Shown here: positions 37,641 to 47,129 of the stretch, in pieces
Layout of the letters: each line of letters starts with the position of its first letter
Numbering within the stretch: position 1 is the stretch's first letter
NCBI GenBank assembly: GCA_039619475.1
Contig: CM077115.1
Location: 485,968,400-486,032,399, forward strand
DNA from: Icerya purchasi
Lineage: Eukaryota; Arthropoda; Insecta; Hemiptera; Monophlebidae
Direction: 5' to 3'
Length of the DNA stretch: 64,000 bases
Made by a program: the position numbers and the translations under genes
Notes under the pieces: generated by a model
Database searches by the model: none
What the model saw: only the letters and a program-made list of their open reading frames with translations
Told to the model about the DNA's origin: nothing

Positions 37641-38971
37641 TGAGCTGGTGATGTTAGCTAACTGTACGTAGCAGAGCTTTTAAAATGATCTTTTAAACCT
37701 TAATAAGATTAGTATTCTCGTAGAACTTAAATAATTTTAGTTATGTTAAATTAAGTCTCGCAAAGCTAATAGTGGTCAACTGAACTGTTTCGTTAAAAAT
37801 AAAAATCTCCAGAATGTAGTTATTCGCACATTTGAAAATAATAATAAAAAAACTAAAATGTGTATTTAAAAATTTCGACAAATATAATAAACACCAGTTC
37901 CACAACAACATGATTCCTGGTGTATAATCACACGATGATCGATAGACTAGTCGGTGTTTATTATGGTTCGAAATTTTTTAAAATAAATTATTATATTTTA
38001 GTGTTTTTATCTGGTTCTCTAATATGATACTTATTAATAGATATTTTCCTTTCAATTTAGAAGACGACATCGTACGGTCGCAAAATTAAAACAAACTGTT
38101 GGCGGAAATCGATATAAATCGTTTTAAGTTTAATAGTGTTCCACTAATCTTAACAGGTACACGTCAAGTTAGAGTTGACCGTTTTCTCGTCTATTGCTTA
38201 ATTGATATCGCAGTGTAATTTTACTTCAGCTTTTTCCCGGAATAATATTTTGCAACTTTTAAGCTTTCAGCTGATATTACTAATCGGGATTTTTAAGTGT
38301 TTGTTTCTCCGCGATTAATGAAAAAACATGTTTATCGAATATAACAGGGCTAATACATATACGTATACATATATATAGGTATATTTTTTACTGTGAAAAA
38401 TTATCGCTAACAGACCGAATCAATGGTAAAGTTTTTGACGTAGAAACGCATCCGTTTGAAAAATATGCAGACGTGGCTGTTTATTGCGAAAAGTTGAGCA
38501 CGATTTTTTTGTCTATTGCGGGGGCGTCATCAAAACTGTCCGCCGTATTAGACGATATAATAGCTACGAGTGTTTCACCGAGAGCTGTTTCCGAATGTGA
38601 AATTTTGAGAGAATTATTAATCCCCGGAGAGAAATCAACTCGGACCATTACACAGTAGGTATAAGAAAAACGAATATCCGGGATCCAATTTCATCGGCCA
38701 TTCTTCTACTCGGGAATCTAATCGGAGGTGTCTAAATTGCAATCGCCTCGTAAAAACGTTGAATGTTTCTTGAAGAAGATTATCAGCACATTCTAATTGG
38801 TAGGCTCAGACTTAATAGGCACTTTTTTGTGCACCCGTAAAATTCATCTTCTCTCCCTTCCGTAATTTCGAGGGGTTGATCGATGTAAATTTTATAAATC
38901 TATCCTCTACGGGCGACATCGATTTAGGAATAAATAAATATTTAAAGCTTCACAGTGATTACTCATACTCG
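37641..38971. other. Intron-like DNA; one open stretch of unknown nature
   Basis: A plus-strand frame is open from about 38341 to the stop at 38656-38658, with no ATG near its beginning. It ends in EKSTRTITQ. A possible acceptor (cgctaacag, about 38413) exists. The length is not exceptional for this composition and the protein is not recognised. The rest shows nothing. Confidence 0.3.
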
Positions 38972-39068
38972 TAATAAATAATTTTCAGAAACAACTGTGT
39001 TTTAAAAGATATTTATAAAGCGAATAAATATATTTTAAAACACAGTTGTTTCCGAAAATTATTTATTA
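38972..39068. repeat. Hairpin with 44-bp arms
   Basis: Arms 38972-39015 and 39025-39068 are reverse complements with two mismatches, around a 9-base loop. The outer end reads taataaataattttc. It sits 13 bases from the T tract of a LINE tail. It could be a small fold-back/MITE or the product of an inverted duplication. Confidence 0.85.
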
Positions 39069-39081
39069 GGAAAAGATAGTT

Positions 39082-39545
39082 GTTTTTTTTTTCGTTTTTT
39101 TAACCCCCCTTTGGGCATGTCAACAAAGGATCTTCGCCCAGAAACGAAAGGAAAGAGAAGGATCAGTTAAATGTAGATTCGGTCAGCTACTGATAAGATA
39201 AAGGAACTGAGGATAGGAACAACGGAGATGGACGGAAACAATAAGATATACGAGGCACAATAAGGAGTAGGGAGTTTGAATGACAGCAGATTGGAATACA
39301 CAGAAGTGCGTTCGTTCACAAGGGATGGACATTCAAAGAGGATATGGTCAGGATCAGAGACGAGTATGATTCAGACGTAAACGGATAATAGGGACAATAA
39401 CGTAGCGGCAAAGCGAAGGAAAATCGTAAAACCAAGGCCGCGTGGGAAGATTAGGTTGGATGGAAAAATAAAAGGAAGAATGATTAGAGAAGGAAGAAAC
39501 GTAAAAATCTGACCAAAATCTAACATGAAACTAAGATAGTTCATA
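39082..39545 (-). mobile_element. RNase H-type LINE, 3' fragment
   Basis: It opens with an interrupted T tract. Next come gtcaacaaaggatcttcgcc cagaaacgaaagg, which matches the 3' UTR complement of the copies at 2814 and 59885, then 'aagattaggttggatgg' and aaaaatctgaccaaaatct, also in the same order in those copies. It is 5'-truncated. Coding sequence is too decayed to read over more than short pieces. Confidence 0.7.
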
Positions 39546-39617
39546 TTATACAATCACACCGTTGCTTTCGACGTAAATGTAGTGTACCTCTATAAATAAC
39601 GAATAATTTATAAGAAT

Positions 39618-39629
39618 AACTGAACATCT
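39618..39629. repeat. Left target site duplication of the Jockey-type element
   Basis: The 12-mer aactgaacatct is repeated exactly at 43389-43400, at the other end of the insertion. Confidence 0.85.
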
Positions 39630-41095
39630 TTTTTTTTTTTTTTTTTAACTCTTTATTTATTATTGAACTGCCCGAGGGCATACACAAATACTGTTAATAG
39701 TAAAAATAAAAAAATAAAATGAAATAAAAGGAAAAAAAATCAGATTCTTAATTGACTTTGGCCATTGCCTAGGTCATTAGTTATGATATTTTTAATAAAT
39801 TGCTTAGGTACACAAGTTCGTGTGGCTTCATTCTCTTAAGCCTTCTCGTATCATTCCCGATGTTAAGGAGCTCGATCGCAGTGATGTTCGGATGGTTATG
39901 GAGTCGGTATTCGTGCTTTTTCGCATAGCTTTCGATCACCTGGTCAATCTCCGGAACTTGCAGATCTCGATGAAGGAGAGTGTTAGTTATGTACCATAGT
40001 GCATTAGCTACTAGGCGTAGGACTTTATTCTGAAACCGCTGAATGACGAGTCGATTCGATTTTTTTGTTGATCCCCATATCTGCAGGCCATAAGTCCACA
40101 CAGGCTTAAGGATCATGTTGTAGATGGGAAGTTTATTGGCCATATTCATAGGTGACCGATACCCTATTAGCCAATACCGTTTACGTAATTTGATGTTAAG
40201 CTCCTCGCGCTTTTTCTTTACATGAACTTTCCAGTTCATGCGTCTATCGAGATGCATTCCCAAGTACTTTTGCTGAGTCCGATCTTGGAATGAACCTCTC
40301 GTTTATGGCCGTAGGTATGTAGGTGCTAGGGCGAAGTGAAAAATCCACCCTGACAGATTTTTGTTCATTTATTTTGATTTTCCACCTTCTCGCCCAGTTG
40401 CAGACCTCATCAGCTGCAGATTGTAGGTCTGCAACTGCATGATTGTATGAGCTGTTTACCGAAAAGATGGCTGTATCGTCAGCGAACATGGCCACTTCCG
40501 TAGTTGTGGTCGCTTTGGGGGTATCAGCTACATAAATGAGATAGAGCAGTGGTCCCAGGATACCCCCCTGGGGAACTCCTGCTCCAATCGTCGACTGACT
40601 TGACAGAGCATTGTTGTACTTAACCCTGAAACTTCTGTTGTGCAGATAGGACTTGAGTATTTCGCAGTGGTTTCCAGGGAGGAAACGGTTCAGCTTATAG
40701 AGCAGGCCTTCATGCCATACTCTGTCGAATGCCTTCTCAACGTCCAAGAAGATCGCCGGGCAAAATTTTTTGTCCTCCGTTGCATTTTCTATCAGTCTTG
40801 TGATTCGATGGATTTGATCGATAGTAGAATGTGTACAGCGAAAACCATACTATGCATCAAGAATGATGGCTTCCTGGTCAATGATGGGCTTGAGTCTTTT
40901 TAAAAAGAGCTTCTCAAATAATTTACTGGGAATCGACAGCAGCGAAATAGGTCTATAAGATTGTAGATCCACCTGAGGCTTGTTTGGCTTGGAAACTACA
41001 ATAATTTTCGCTTGCTTCCATTGCCCAGGAATGTTCAAATAAACCGGAATTTCGTCATAAAAATTTTTATTTTATACTTACAGTGCTCATATTTT

Positions 41096-42169
41096 TTACA
41101 ATTTTTCGAGATAATCCCCCTCACACGCTACGCACTTTTTCCACCTCTCCGGCAATTTTTTTATTCCTTTTTCGTAAAAATCTCGCGGCTTGTCACATAG
41201 CCATTTGCGCACGAACGATTCCACCTCATCGTTGCTGTCGAAACGTTGTCCACCAAGTGCTTCTTTCAACGGGCCAAACAAATAATAATCACAAGGCGAC
41301 AAATCTGGACTGTAAGGAGGATGTTCAAGTGTTTCCTAGCCCAATTCGGCCAATGTCTCCATCGTGAGCCGAGCGGTATGTGGCCTGGCGTTGTCTTGAA
41401 GCAGTATCGCACTACGGATCGGAATTTCGCGCCTTTTTGTTCGATAGGCCGGTTTGACTGTGTTTTTTAGGAGGTTACTGTAATACTGCGCCGTCACAGT
41501 ACGTTGTTCAGTTAGGAAATCGACTGCGATCACTCCCTTCATGTCCCAAAACACGGTACACAACACCTTCCCAGCTGACTGTGTAACCTTCGCTTTGACT
41601 GGCGCTCCCTCTTTTTTCTTCCGCCACTCCATAGACGAGCGTTTACTCTCCGGCGTATAGTAGTGTACCCAAGTTTCGTCCGTGGTGAATATTCGCCGCA
41701 ATAAATTCTCTCCTTCCTCTTCATACCGCTGCAGGAGACGCGTACAAACTTCCCAACGAGTGAATTTCTGTTCAAAATTCAGAAGTCTTGGCACCCATCT
41801 GGCTGCAATTTTGCGATAACCTAGCCGATCATGAATTATTGTCTCAATACTACCTATGCTGATGCCCAATTCGTCGGTCATATCGCGTACACGGACGCAT
41901 CGGTCAGCCAAAATGAGTTGTTCGATGGTTTTGACGTGTTCATCTGTAATGCTGGTTTTTGGGCGCCGCGCATGTGCTATGTTTGACACCACTTCACGTC
42001 CTTTTCGAAACGCGGAACACCACTCGTACACTTGAGTTTTGGAGAGACACTCATCCCCGAACTGTTCGCGTAATTTTCGGTAAATTTCCACGGATTTTAA
42101 GTCGTCTTTGACTAAAAAACGAATAATGATGCGTTACGCAACAGACACTGGTACTTCTTTTTCACTCAT
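41096..42169 (-). pseudogene. mariner transposase with two stop codons
   Basis: The frame opens with MSEKEVPVSVA and would be 357 codons. TAA at residue 12 (42134-42136) and TAG at residue 278 (41336-41338) interrupt it; otherwise the frame is continuous. The catalytic triad is complete and spaced DD34D: Asp164 in TTDETWVHYY, Asp259 in LLQDNARPHTA, Asp294 in LSPCDYYLFGP. The first stop replaces a codon before RIIIRFLV and the second follows LAELG, where mariners usually have Trp. The helix-turn-helix DNA-binding part (DECLSKTQVYEWCSAFRKG) is present. The protein would cut and paste the element at TA. The two stops make it non-functional, but few other lesions suggest fairly recent decay. Subfamily not assigned. 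Confidence 0.93.
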
Positions 42170-42254
42170 GGCTCTAACTACACTAAAAAGTGAGGTTACG
42201 CGGTTCTAATTGCTCTACACGCTTCGTAACAAACCGGTCTAACTGCCAGTGCAA

Positions 42255-42539
42255 ATTAATAATATTAATACGTATGTGACACAATTTCTTACTGGACCTG
42301 GTAGATTTCAAAGTTATCTGCACCGTTTCCATCCAGCAGACACCGATTTGTGTTCTTGTGGAGATGCTCCTGAAACTGTCACCCATATCGTTAATGAGTG
42401 CGCCAAATGGAAATTCTTGTTTAAAGACGTAAATTGTTTTCCATTAAACAACGATAATTTATCAAAATTCCTGCACGCGGCGAATTTTATCATGGCTTCC
42501 AAATATTCGGATGTTGAAGATTTTTCATTTAATGTATAA
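42255..42539 (+). pseudogene. LINE ORF2 C-terminal cysteine-histidine segment
   Basis: The frame reads INTYVTQFLTGPGRFQSYLH, then CSCGDAPETVTHIVNEC, and ends MASKYSDVEDFSFNV. TQFLTGHG.F..YLHRF.. C.CG...T..H....C is the C-terminal zinc-finger-like segment of many non-LTR retrotransposons (R1, I and RNase H-type clades). No RT domain is present because the insertion is 5'-truncated. The surviving frame is intact, so this is probably the youngest of the three nested layers. Confidence 0.82.
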
Positions 42540-42675
42540 TTTTATTTCAATTTTTATATTGGTTAATTTTTGTCTCTTTCATTTTCTTTTTATTGTTTCC
42601 AATCTATGAGGTGTTCATTCAACTGAGATACTCATGGCTATGTTTCAATTACTATGTAAAAAAAAAAAAAAAAAA
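42255..42675 (+). mobile_element. 5'-truncated LINE tail nested in the mariner
   Basis: A 421-bp insertion flanked by a 14-bp target duplication, aactgccagtgcaa, at 42241-42254 and 42676-42689. It ends in an A tract (42658-42675). Coding sequence runs from 42255 to the stop at 42537-42539, followed by a 120-bp 3' UTR. It sits between the mariner's terminal repeat and its start codon. Confidence 0.9.
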
Positions 42676-43000
42676 AACTGCCAGTGCAACCACTTTTTCT
42701 AAAATAAATTTTTCGCGCGTTTATTTAAAAATTCCGGTTTATATTTGAACCACCTTCGTACTACGTTCTCAGGATGGCATTGTAAATATAAACAAGATAT
42801 ACGATCGCTTTTTTTGGTAGTTCTTGGAGCGTCTTAGCTGAAATTTTGTCAATTCCAGGTGCTTTTTTGAAATTTAGCTTGTCAATCTCTTGGGCGACTT
42901 CTTTCGGCGTAAATGGCCAGATAGGAACGTCGTCTGCTGACCCGATCATGATTTCATCGTTAGAAGATGTGACGTTTGACCGGAAAGTATTCTCTAAGAA

Positions 43001-43388
43001 AGTGCGGTCGACAACTTCACATCACTTGTTGTCAAAGCAGCGATTAACGCAACGCCGTTCCAGAGATCAGTCACAAATCGGGAGATACTTTATCCCCACC
43101 ATATTCGTGAGATGGTCTGCAAAAGACGCGCAGCGCGCAAGAGATGGCAGCGTACACGTAATCCAACTGACAAAACTACCTTTAACAAGCTTAGTAAGCA
43201 GATGACCGAACTAATTCAGGAGATGAATCAGAGTTCGCTTAACGAATATCTAGTTGACCTCTCACCTGCAAAAGCTACGGACTACTCTATATGGAAAGCT
43301 ACTCGGAGGTTCAAGCGTCCATACATTAAGGAAGTACCTATCTGTGATCAGCATGGAAATTGGATCAGGAGTGATGGGGAGAAAGCTG
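43001..43388 (+). pseudogene. Inverted 5' segment of the Jockey-type ORF2
   Basis: The plus-strand frame reads VDNFTSLVVKAAINATPFQR, HHIREMVCKRRAARKRWQRT, LSKQMTELIQEMNQSSLNEY, TDYSIWKATRRFKRPYIKEV and DGEKA. This is the linker between endonuclease and RT in Jockey ORF2, and it should directly precede the minus-strand LENTF part. It ends within a codon at the right target duplication, so the final residues of the open stretch come from host DNA. A few codons between DGEKA and LENTF are missing at the two junctions. Confidence 0.85.
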
Positions 43389-43400
43389 AACTGAACATCT

Positions 43401-45588
43401 GAAGAAAAAACATTAAAGGAAATACGCTAAAAACCCTAGATCATTTTTCACACTAGAAAAGAGCGATAGGAAAGCATATTAGTAAAGATTTAGTATAATA
43501 TTTGCTAGCTAAGGATATACGATCTGAAACTAAAGTTTTATTTTATTTTTTTGTTAAATATCATCAACAAACATTTGATCTAATATCCATCTCTTTACTT
43601 CCCCTACTAAATCTTCTACTGTGGTCGTTTTTTTTTTGGAGGGTCGTCCTCTTTCGGGCGTAGATCGTTCGGGCGGTAGCGAACGAGGGTTTTTACTTTT
43701 AATTTTTAATATCGTATATATTTCTCGCCCAGCATTATCAAAAATGTGTTTATTTATGTGTTTAAAAATGTTTGTGCCTTTATTTTTGCTTTTTTTCGAT
43801 ATTTATTTTTTGAAACCTACGTAGCTTCGTCAAGGAATTAAATGTATAATTAAAATTATAGATAACAGAAGAAACTTGAATAAACGTATCCCCAAATAAA
43901 CTTGCTAGATACGAATGAAAAAGAAAATATAACGAATATATATTAAAAGCAAATTCAATCGAGTTATGTTGCACTTTAAATGACGTAAAGTTGATGATTT
44001 GTAATTTTTCAAATATGGCTGTCTATACATAAAAAAAAAAAAAATTACAAAGAACCGATATTGTATTTAACCGATTTTTAATATTAATCATCTTCATTCG
44101 TTTCGTATTACTAATGTTAACGGAACTCTTAAATTTACATCGCAGTCTGTTTATTTGTATTTCACATCGAAGACGTTATTTCAAAAAAATGAATAACCCA
44201 ATAAAATGATGTAAAATATCTATTTTACGATTGTATAAATGTAAGTATATATAACATGCTATACACGTGGAAAACTATTAACGAAGAGCGGTATTTTTTG
44301 TGTGGAATTTCTGATAGCAATGAATAGGTAATGTAGAAATAAATTTGGTAATTCCTCACTAACACAAATGATAACGTTTAACGGATGATACCTGAAAATT
44401 ACCGCACATAGCCTGTAAAAAGGTCTGAGTAAAAACACCGCCCGAATGATCCACGCCCGAAAGATCGTGCCTAAACGATCGCACCGGATAGAACTGTCCC
44501 CCTTTTTGGATCCTTCTATAACTAGCCTCGTGTTAAATAATGACCCAATACTTTTTTTCTTTCGCTATTTGCGGATGTTTCTTTTTTCAACAGTCGACTT
44601 TCATTCCATAACCAAATCTATATGTGCCTTCGAAAGGCTCAATCTCACTAAGTGTCGCTTTCGCGCATTAATTCGGGACTTAATCTTGTGACCTTGCTCT
44701 TATTTTATAAATTCCATTCTATTCTTGATTGCCGTTGTTTTATTTATGGAAATTCTTCTAACTTTTATCAAAATTCGATCGTGTTCAAAACCCTCTGTAT
44801 GCGGAATCTTACATTCCTCCACTTTTCTTTCGACTATTTCATTCCGGTTACCGTTTTCTTATTATTACATCCTCGTCCTTTCTGGGTCCGCAAGCTTTTT
44901 TAGATTCCTTAGCGTTTTTTAAAATCTTCCAATATCACATTTTTTTCTACAGCTGATCATTCTAAATTACAGAGTAACTGTTCGTCATTTTCTAATCCTG
45001 ACATCTATTCAACCCCGGATCTTCATCCTCAGTTTCTCAACATCCTTTCTTTGTAGCGTTCACCTCTAGCTCTCTCTCTCTCTCTGCGATCTGCAGTCTA
45101 CGCTTTGGACGCAGTTTGCTTCTCACATTGCTTTTCTGCTTCTCACTTTCTACTCCTTATTCTATACATGCCATTATGAATGAATGCTTTTCCACTGCGT
45201 CTGCCATTTCTACTCGTCGATTTTACTGATAGACCTGCTTCTTATTGTGTCTTTCCGGCTATCTCTAATCGTTTAAAGATAAGGGTTTTTTGATTTTGAT
45301 CTTGATTGCTTGAAAAATTGTTACACTACGACGCTATATCTCTAGTTTTCGGTAACAGTTTTCGCTACAAAAAGGAAAAGAAAAAGACACTGGAGTATCT
45401 CGTCGATGTATTTAAAATAAGTGCGCGTCACAAAATGGCGTGGTCCGCAAAGAACGAGAAGAATCATTCAAACATTAACCGAAAATATAATCGATAAAAC
45501 CCGCCCCCACCCGCTCGATGATTCAGTCCGCTTTATAGTATTTTTTTTTTGAAATTTTAATTTTTTTTTCATTTTTTCATTTTTGTAG
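43401..45588. other. Intron-like DNA before the Ig exon
   Basis: AT-rich sequence to about 44440, then a TC-rich stretch (44440-45250) with degenerate open frames on the plus strand, whose texture resembles the RNase H-LINE copies but without any motif I can align. A (CT) run lies near 45070. Polypyrimidine sequence precedes the exon. Confidence 0.4.
45561..45588 (+). other. Splice acceptor of the Ig exon
   Basis: A pyrimidine tract (tttttttttcattttttcat) followed by ttttgtag, with AG at 45587-45588. Confidence 0.85.
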
Positions 45589-45718
45589 ATGAAGTGGCCA
45601 CCGTATGGGTAGAAGAAGGCGGAAAGGCCGAGTTACCGTGCGACCTTTCAGTACCGGATGGCGATAAAGTGAATATGGTTCTCTGGTATAAGGATGATAC
45701 AGGGATACCGATTTACAG
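45589..45718 (+). CDS. Internal exon, Sidestep-type Ig domain (host gene, partial)
   Basis: A 130-bp internal exon. It encodes 42 complete codons, EVATVWVEEGGKAELPCDL.. to ..VNMVLWYKDDTGIPIY, with two bases (AT) of a split codon at the start and two (AG) at the end. The intron phases are therefore 1 and 2. A G in front makes the first codon Asp; C or T behind makes the last Ser, which would fit the family's IYS. GG.A.LPCD, the L.WYK tryptophan and GIPIY mark the B and C strands of a V-type Ig domain: Cys17 of the disulphide pair and Trp32 of the core are present. The second cysteine must lie on a later exon. The combination is characteristic of Sidestep-like proteins, transmembrane Ig receptors that guide motor axons in flies by binding Beat proteins (family knowledge). 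Which paralogue is unclear. No other exon was recognised within 45 kb upstream or 18 kb downstream. Confidence 0.87.
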
Positions 45719-45724
45719 GTAAAT
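45719..45724 (+). other. Splice donor of the Ig exon
   Basis: ACAG followed by gtaaat; GT at 45719-45720. It sits exactly where the reading frame would otherwise hit a TAA stop. Confidence 0.85.
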
Positions 45725-46536
45725 AATTTAAATCGACCGCGTTGTTATGCGTATTTGCGACTAGACCGTTCAAAATTAAGTCAGGCACACCTTCAGTTTT
45801 TAATAGGGAACACTCGAAGGGTTTCTTTAAATTTTTTAATATTTCATGTCCCAGAGAGGAGTATATTCTAGCATAATATCCAGGCGGAGATGTTTAGACT
45901 CAATAAATGCAACGGGATATTGCGTAATTTTAAATTTAGATGATTGTACCGTATTTTCGCTGTTTCCTTTAAATTGTACAAATTTTTGAATTAACAAAAC
46001 TAACCCCCCGCTTGTCTATCGAATCGTGTGATATTGTAGGATTTAATGTGTGTAGATTTTGATTCGTCTTATTAACCGCGACACTCACATAACCCGCAGA
46101 CTTTAACATCATGTTTAATAATAGTAGCTGTCTTAATTCTTCATGACTCGGACATATGCCTCTTCCACTCCACTGTATTAAATTCATTATACATATTACC
46201 CTTAAATCTTGTTTTATTCTTAATTTGACTAATTTTTTTTTTTTTTTTTTAATTCACAGCTATCATTTTTATAGTATTTTCTTTGACGTACCGCCATTAA
46301 ATTTTTTAATGTTTTTTCTGCACGTTATCTTTTATTTTAACTGGCTTCGGATTGATCACTTCTTGATGAGTCCTTGTAATAATTTCGGTACGTTTATTGT
46401 TTATTTAAATATTGTCAGATCGATAAAGGGATGAGTGTACTTTCTTGTCCGCATAGATAAGTAAAATGGACTTCGAAAAGATTTTAGATCTTTTATTAAA
46501 TGACCGGGAAATATTTTTCGCAGCAAATGTACCTTG

Positions 46537-46565
<29 letters not shown>
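45725..46565. other. Start of the downstream intron
   Basis: AT-rich sequence with a T tract (46230-46250) and a TA microsatellite (46538-46565) that leads into the repeat unit. No exon was recognised. Confidence 0.5.
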
Positions 46566-46571
<6 letters not shown>

Positions 46572-47098
46572 TACAACGTAATTCTTAGGCTACCCCCCAT
46601 TCGAAAAAATGTCCCAAAAAAATGTCCCAATTTTATGTAACGCTAAATGTCCCAATTTTATGTAACGCTAAATGTCCCAATTTTATGTAACGCTAAATGT
46701 CCCAAAAAAATGTCCCAATTTTATGTAACGCTAAATGTCCCAATTTTATGTAACGCTAAATGTCCCAAAAAAATGTCCCAGAAAAATGTCCCAATTTTAT
46801 GTAACGTTTGTTATATTTTGTAGGATTTTTGTTATTGTTACTTAAAAAATGTCACAATTTTATGTAATGAAATATGTAACAAAAAATGTAACGAAAAAAT
46901 GTCTTAATTTTATATAACGGAAGGTAAATGTTAGAATAGGATTTTTGTGGTTATGTTATTTTTTGTGTGTGTTGATGCTAGTAAGAATTACGTTGTAAAT
47001 TTTGATCATTTTATACAAAGTATAGAAGAAAAAGAGACAGGAATGAAAGCAGGAGGGGTCAAGGGGCACAGCCCCTTGCGAGGCCAAAGTGGCCGAGT

Positions 47099-47099
<1 letters not shown>
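46566..47099 (+). repeat. Hairpin-ended repeat unit 4 with internal 25-bp minisatellite
   Basis: It starts ttaattacaacgtaattc and ends ggggcacagccccttgcgag gccaaagtggccgagtt, both ends running into TA tracts. Between 46613 and 46805 a 25-base unit (aaatgtcccaattttatgta acgct) is repeated about five times, mixed with a shorter aaaaaaatgtccc unit. The copies at 19.2-20.0 kb have only one or two of these. The rest follows unit 2 closely. No coding capacity. Confidence 0.8.

Positions 47100-47129
<30 letters not shown>

Larger units (their letters stand above)
41042..42739 (-). mobile_element. mariner DNA transposon, inactivated
   Basis: Inserted at a TA (41040-41041 and 42740-42741). Both ends begin aaccggaattt, the inverted terminal repeat, which continues imperfectly for about 30 bases. 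Without the nested LINE and its second target duplication the element is 1263 bp, the standard size for a mariner. The transposase reads on the minus strand. It lies inside the Jockey RT and is itself split upstream of its start codon by a LINE tail. Confidence 0.93.
39781..43000 (-). pseudogene. Jockey-type ORF2: reverse transcriptase, broken
   Basis: Minus-strand order from 43000 downward: LENTFRSN, TPKEVAQEIDKLNFKKAPGI (RT start), YNAILRT; the mariner; then LNIPGQWKQAKIIVV, SYRPISLLSIPSKLFEKL, YGFRCTHSTIDQIHRITR, FLDVEKAFDRVWHEGLLYKL, GVPQGGILGPLLYLIYVAD, MFADDTAIF (catalytic Asp pair), VLGMHLDRRMNWKVHVKKK and a C-terminus ending in LVYLSNLLKIS. There is no RNase H domain, as usual in the Jockey clade. 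Breaks: an in-frame TAG after ILDA (about 40850), a frameshift near 40255 in the VLG motif, a small insertion with frameshift near 42760, and the mariner. The empty site restores continuity across the mariner, so the split postdates insertion. Confidence 0.88.
39630..43388 (-). mobile_element. Jockey-type LINE with an inverted 5' segment
   Basis: The insertion is bounded by a 12-bp target duplication (39618-39629 and 43389-43400). Its poly(A) tail is the T tract starting at 39630. The main part (39630 to about 43000) reads on the minus strand: 3' UTR, then the RT of ORF2 from its C-terminus back to its N-terminal side. The last 388 bases (43001-43388) read on the plus strand and encode the ORF2 segment that should come just before it. 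That is the signature of twin priming during insertion. The rest of the 5' part (endonuclease, ORF1) was never copied. A mariner at 41042-42739 interrupts it. Confidence 0.88.

Noticed and set aside
41012..41470. Plus-strand frames across the mariner 3' end
   Set aside because: They are shadows of the transposase frame on the other strand.
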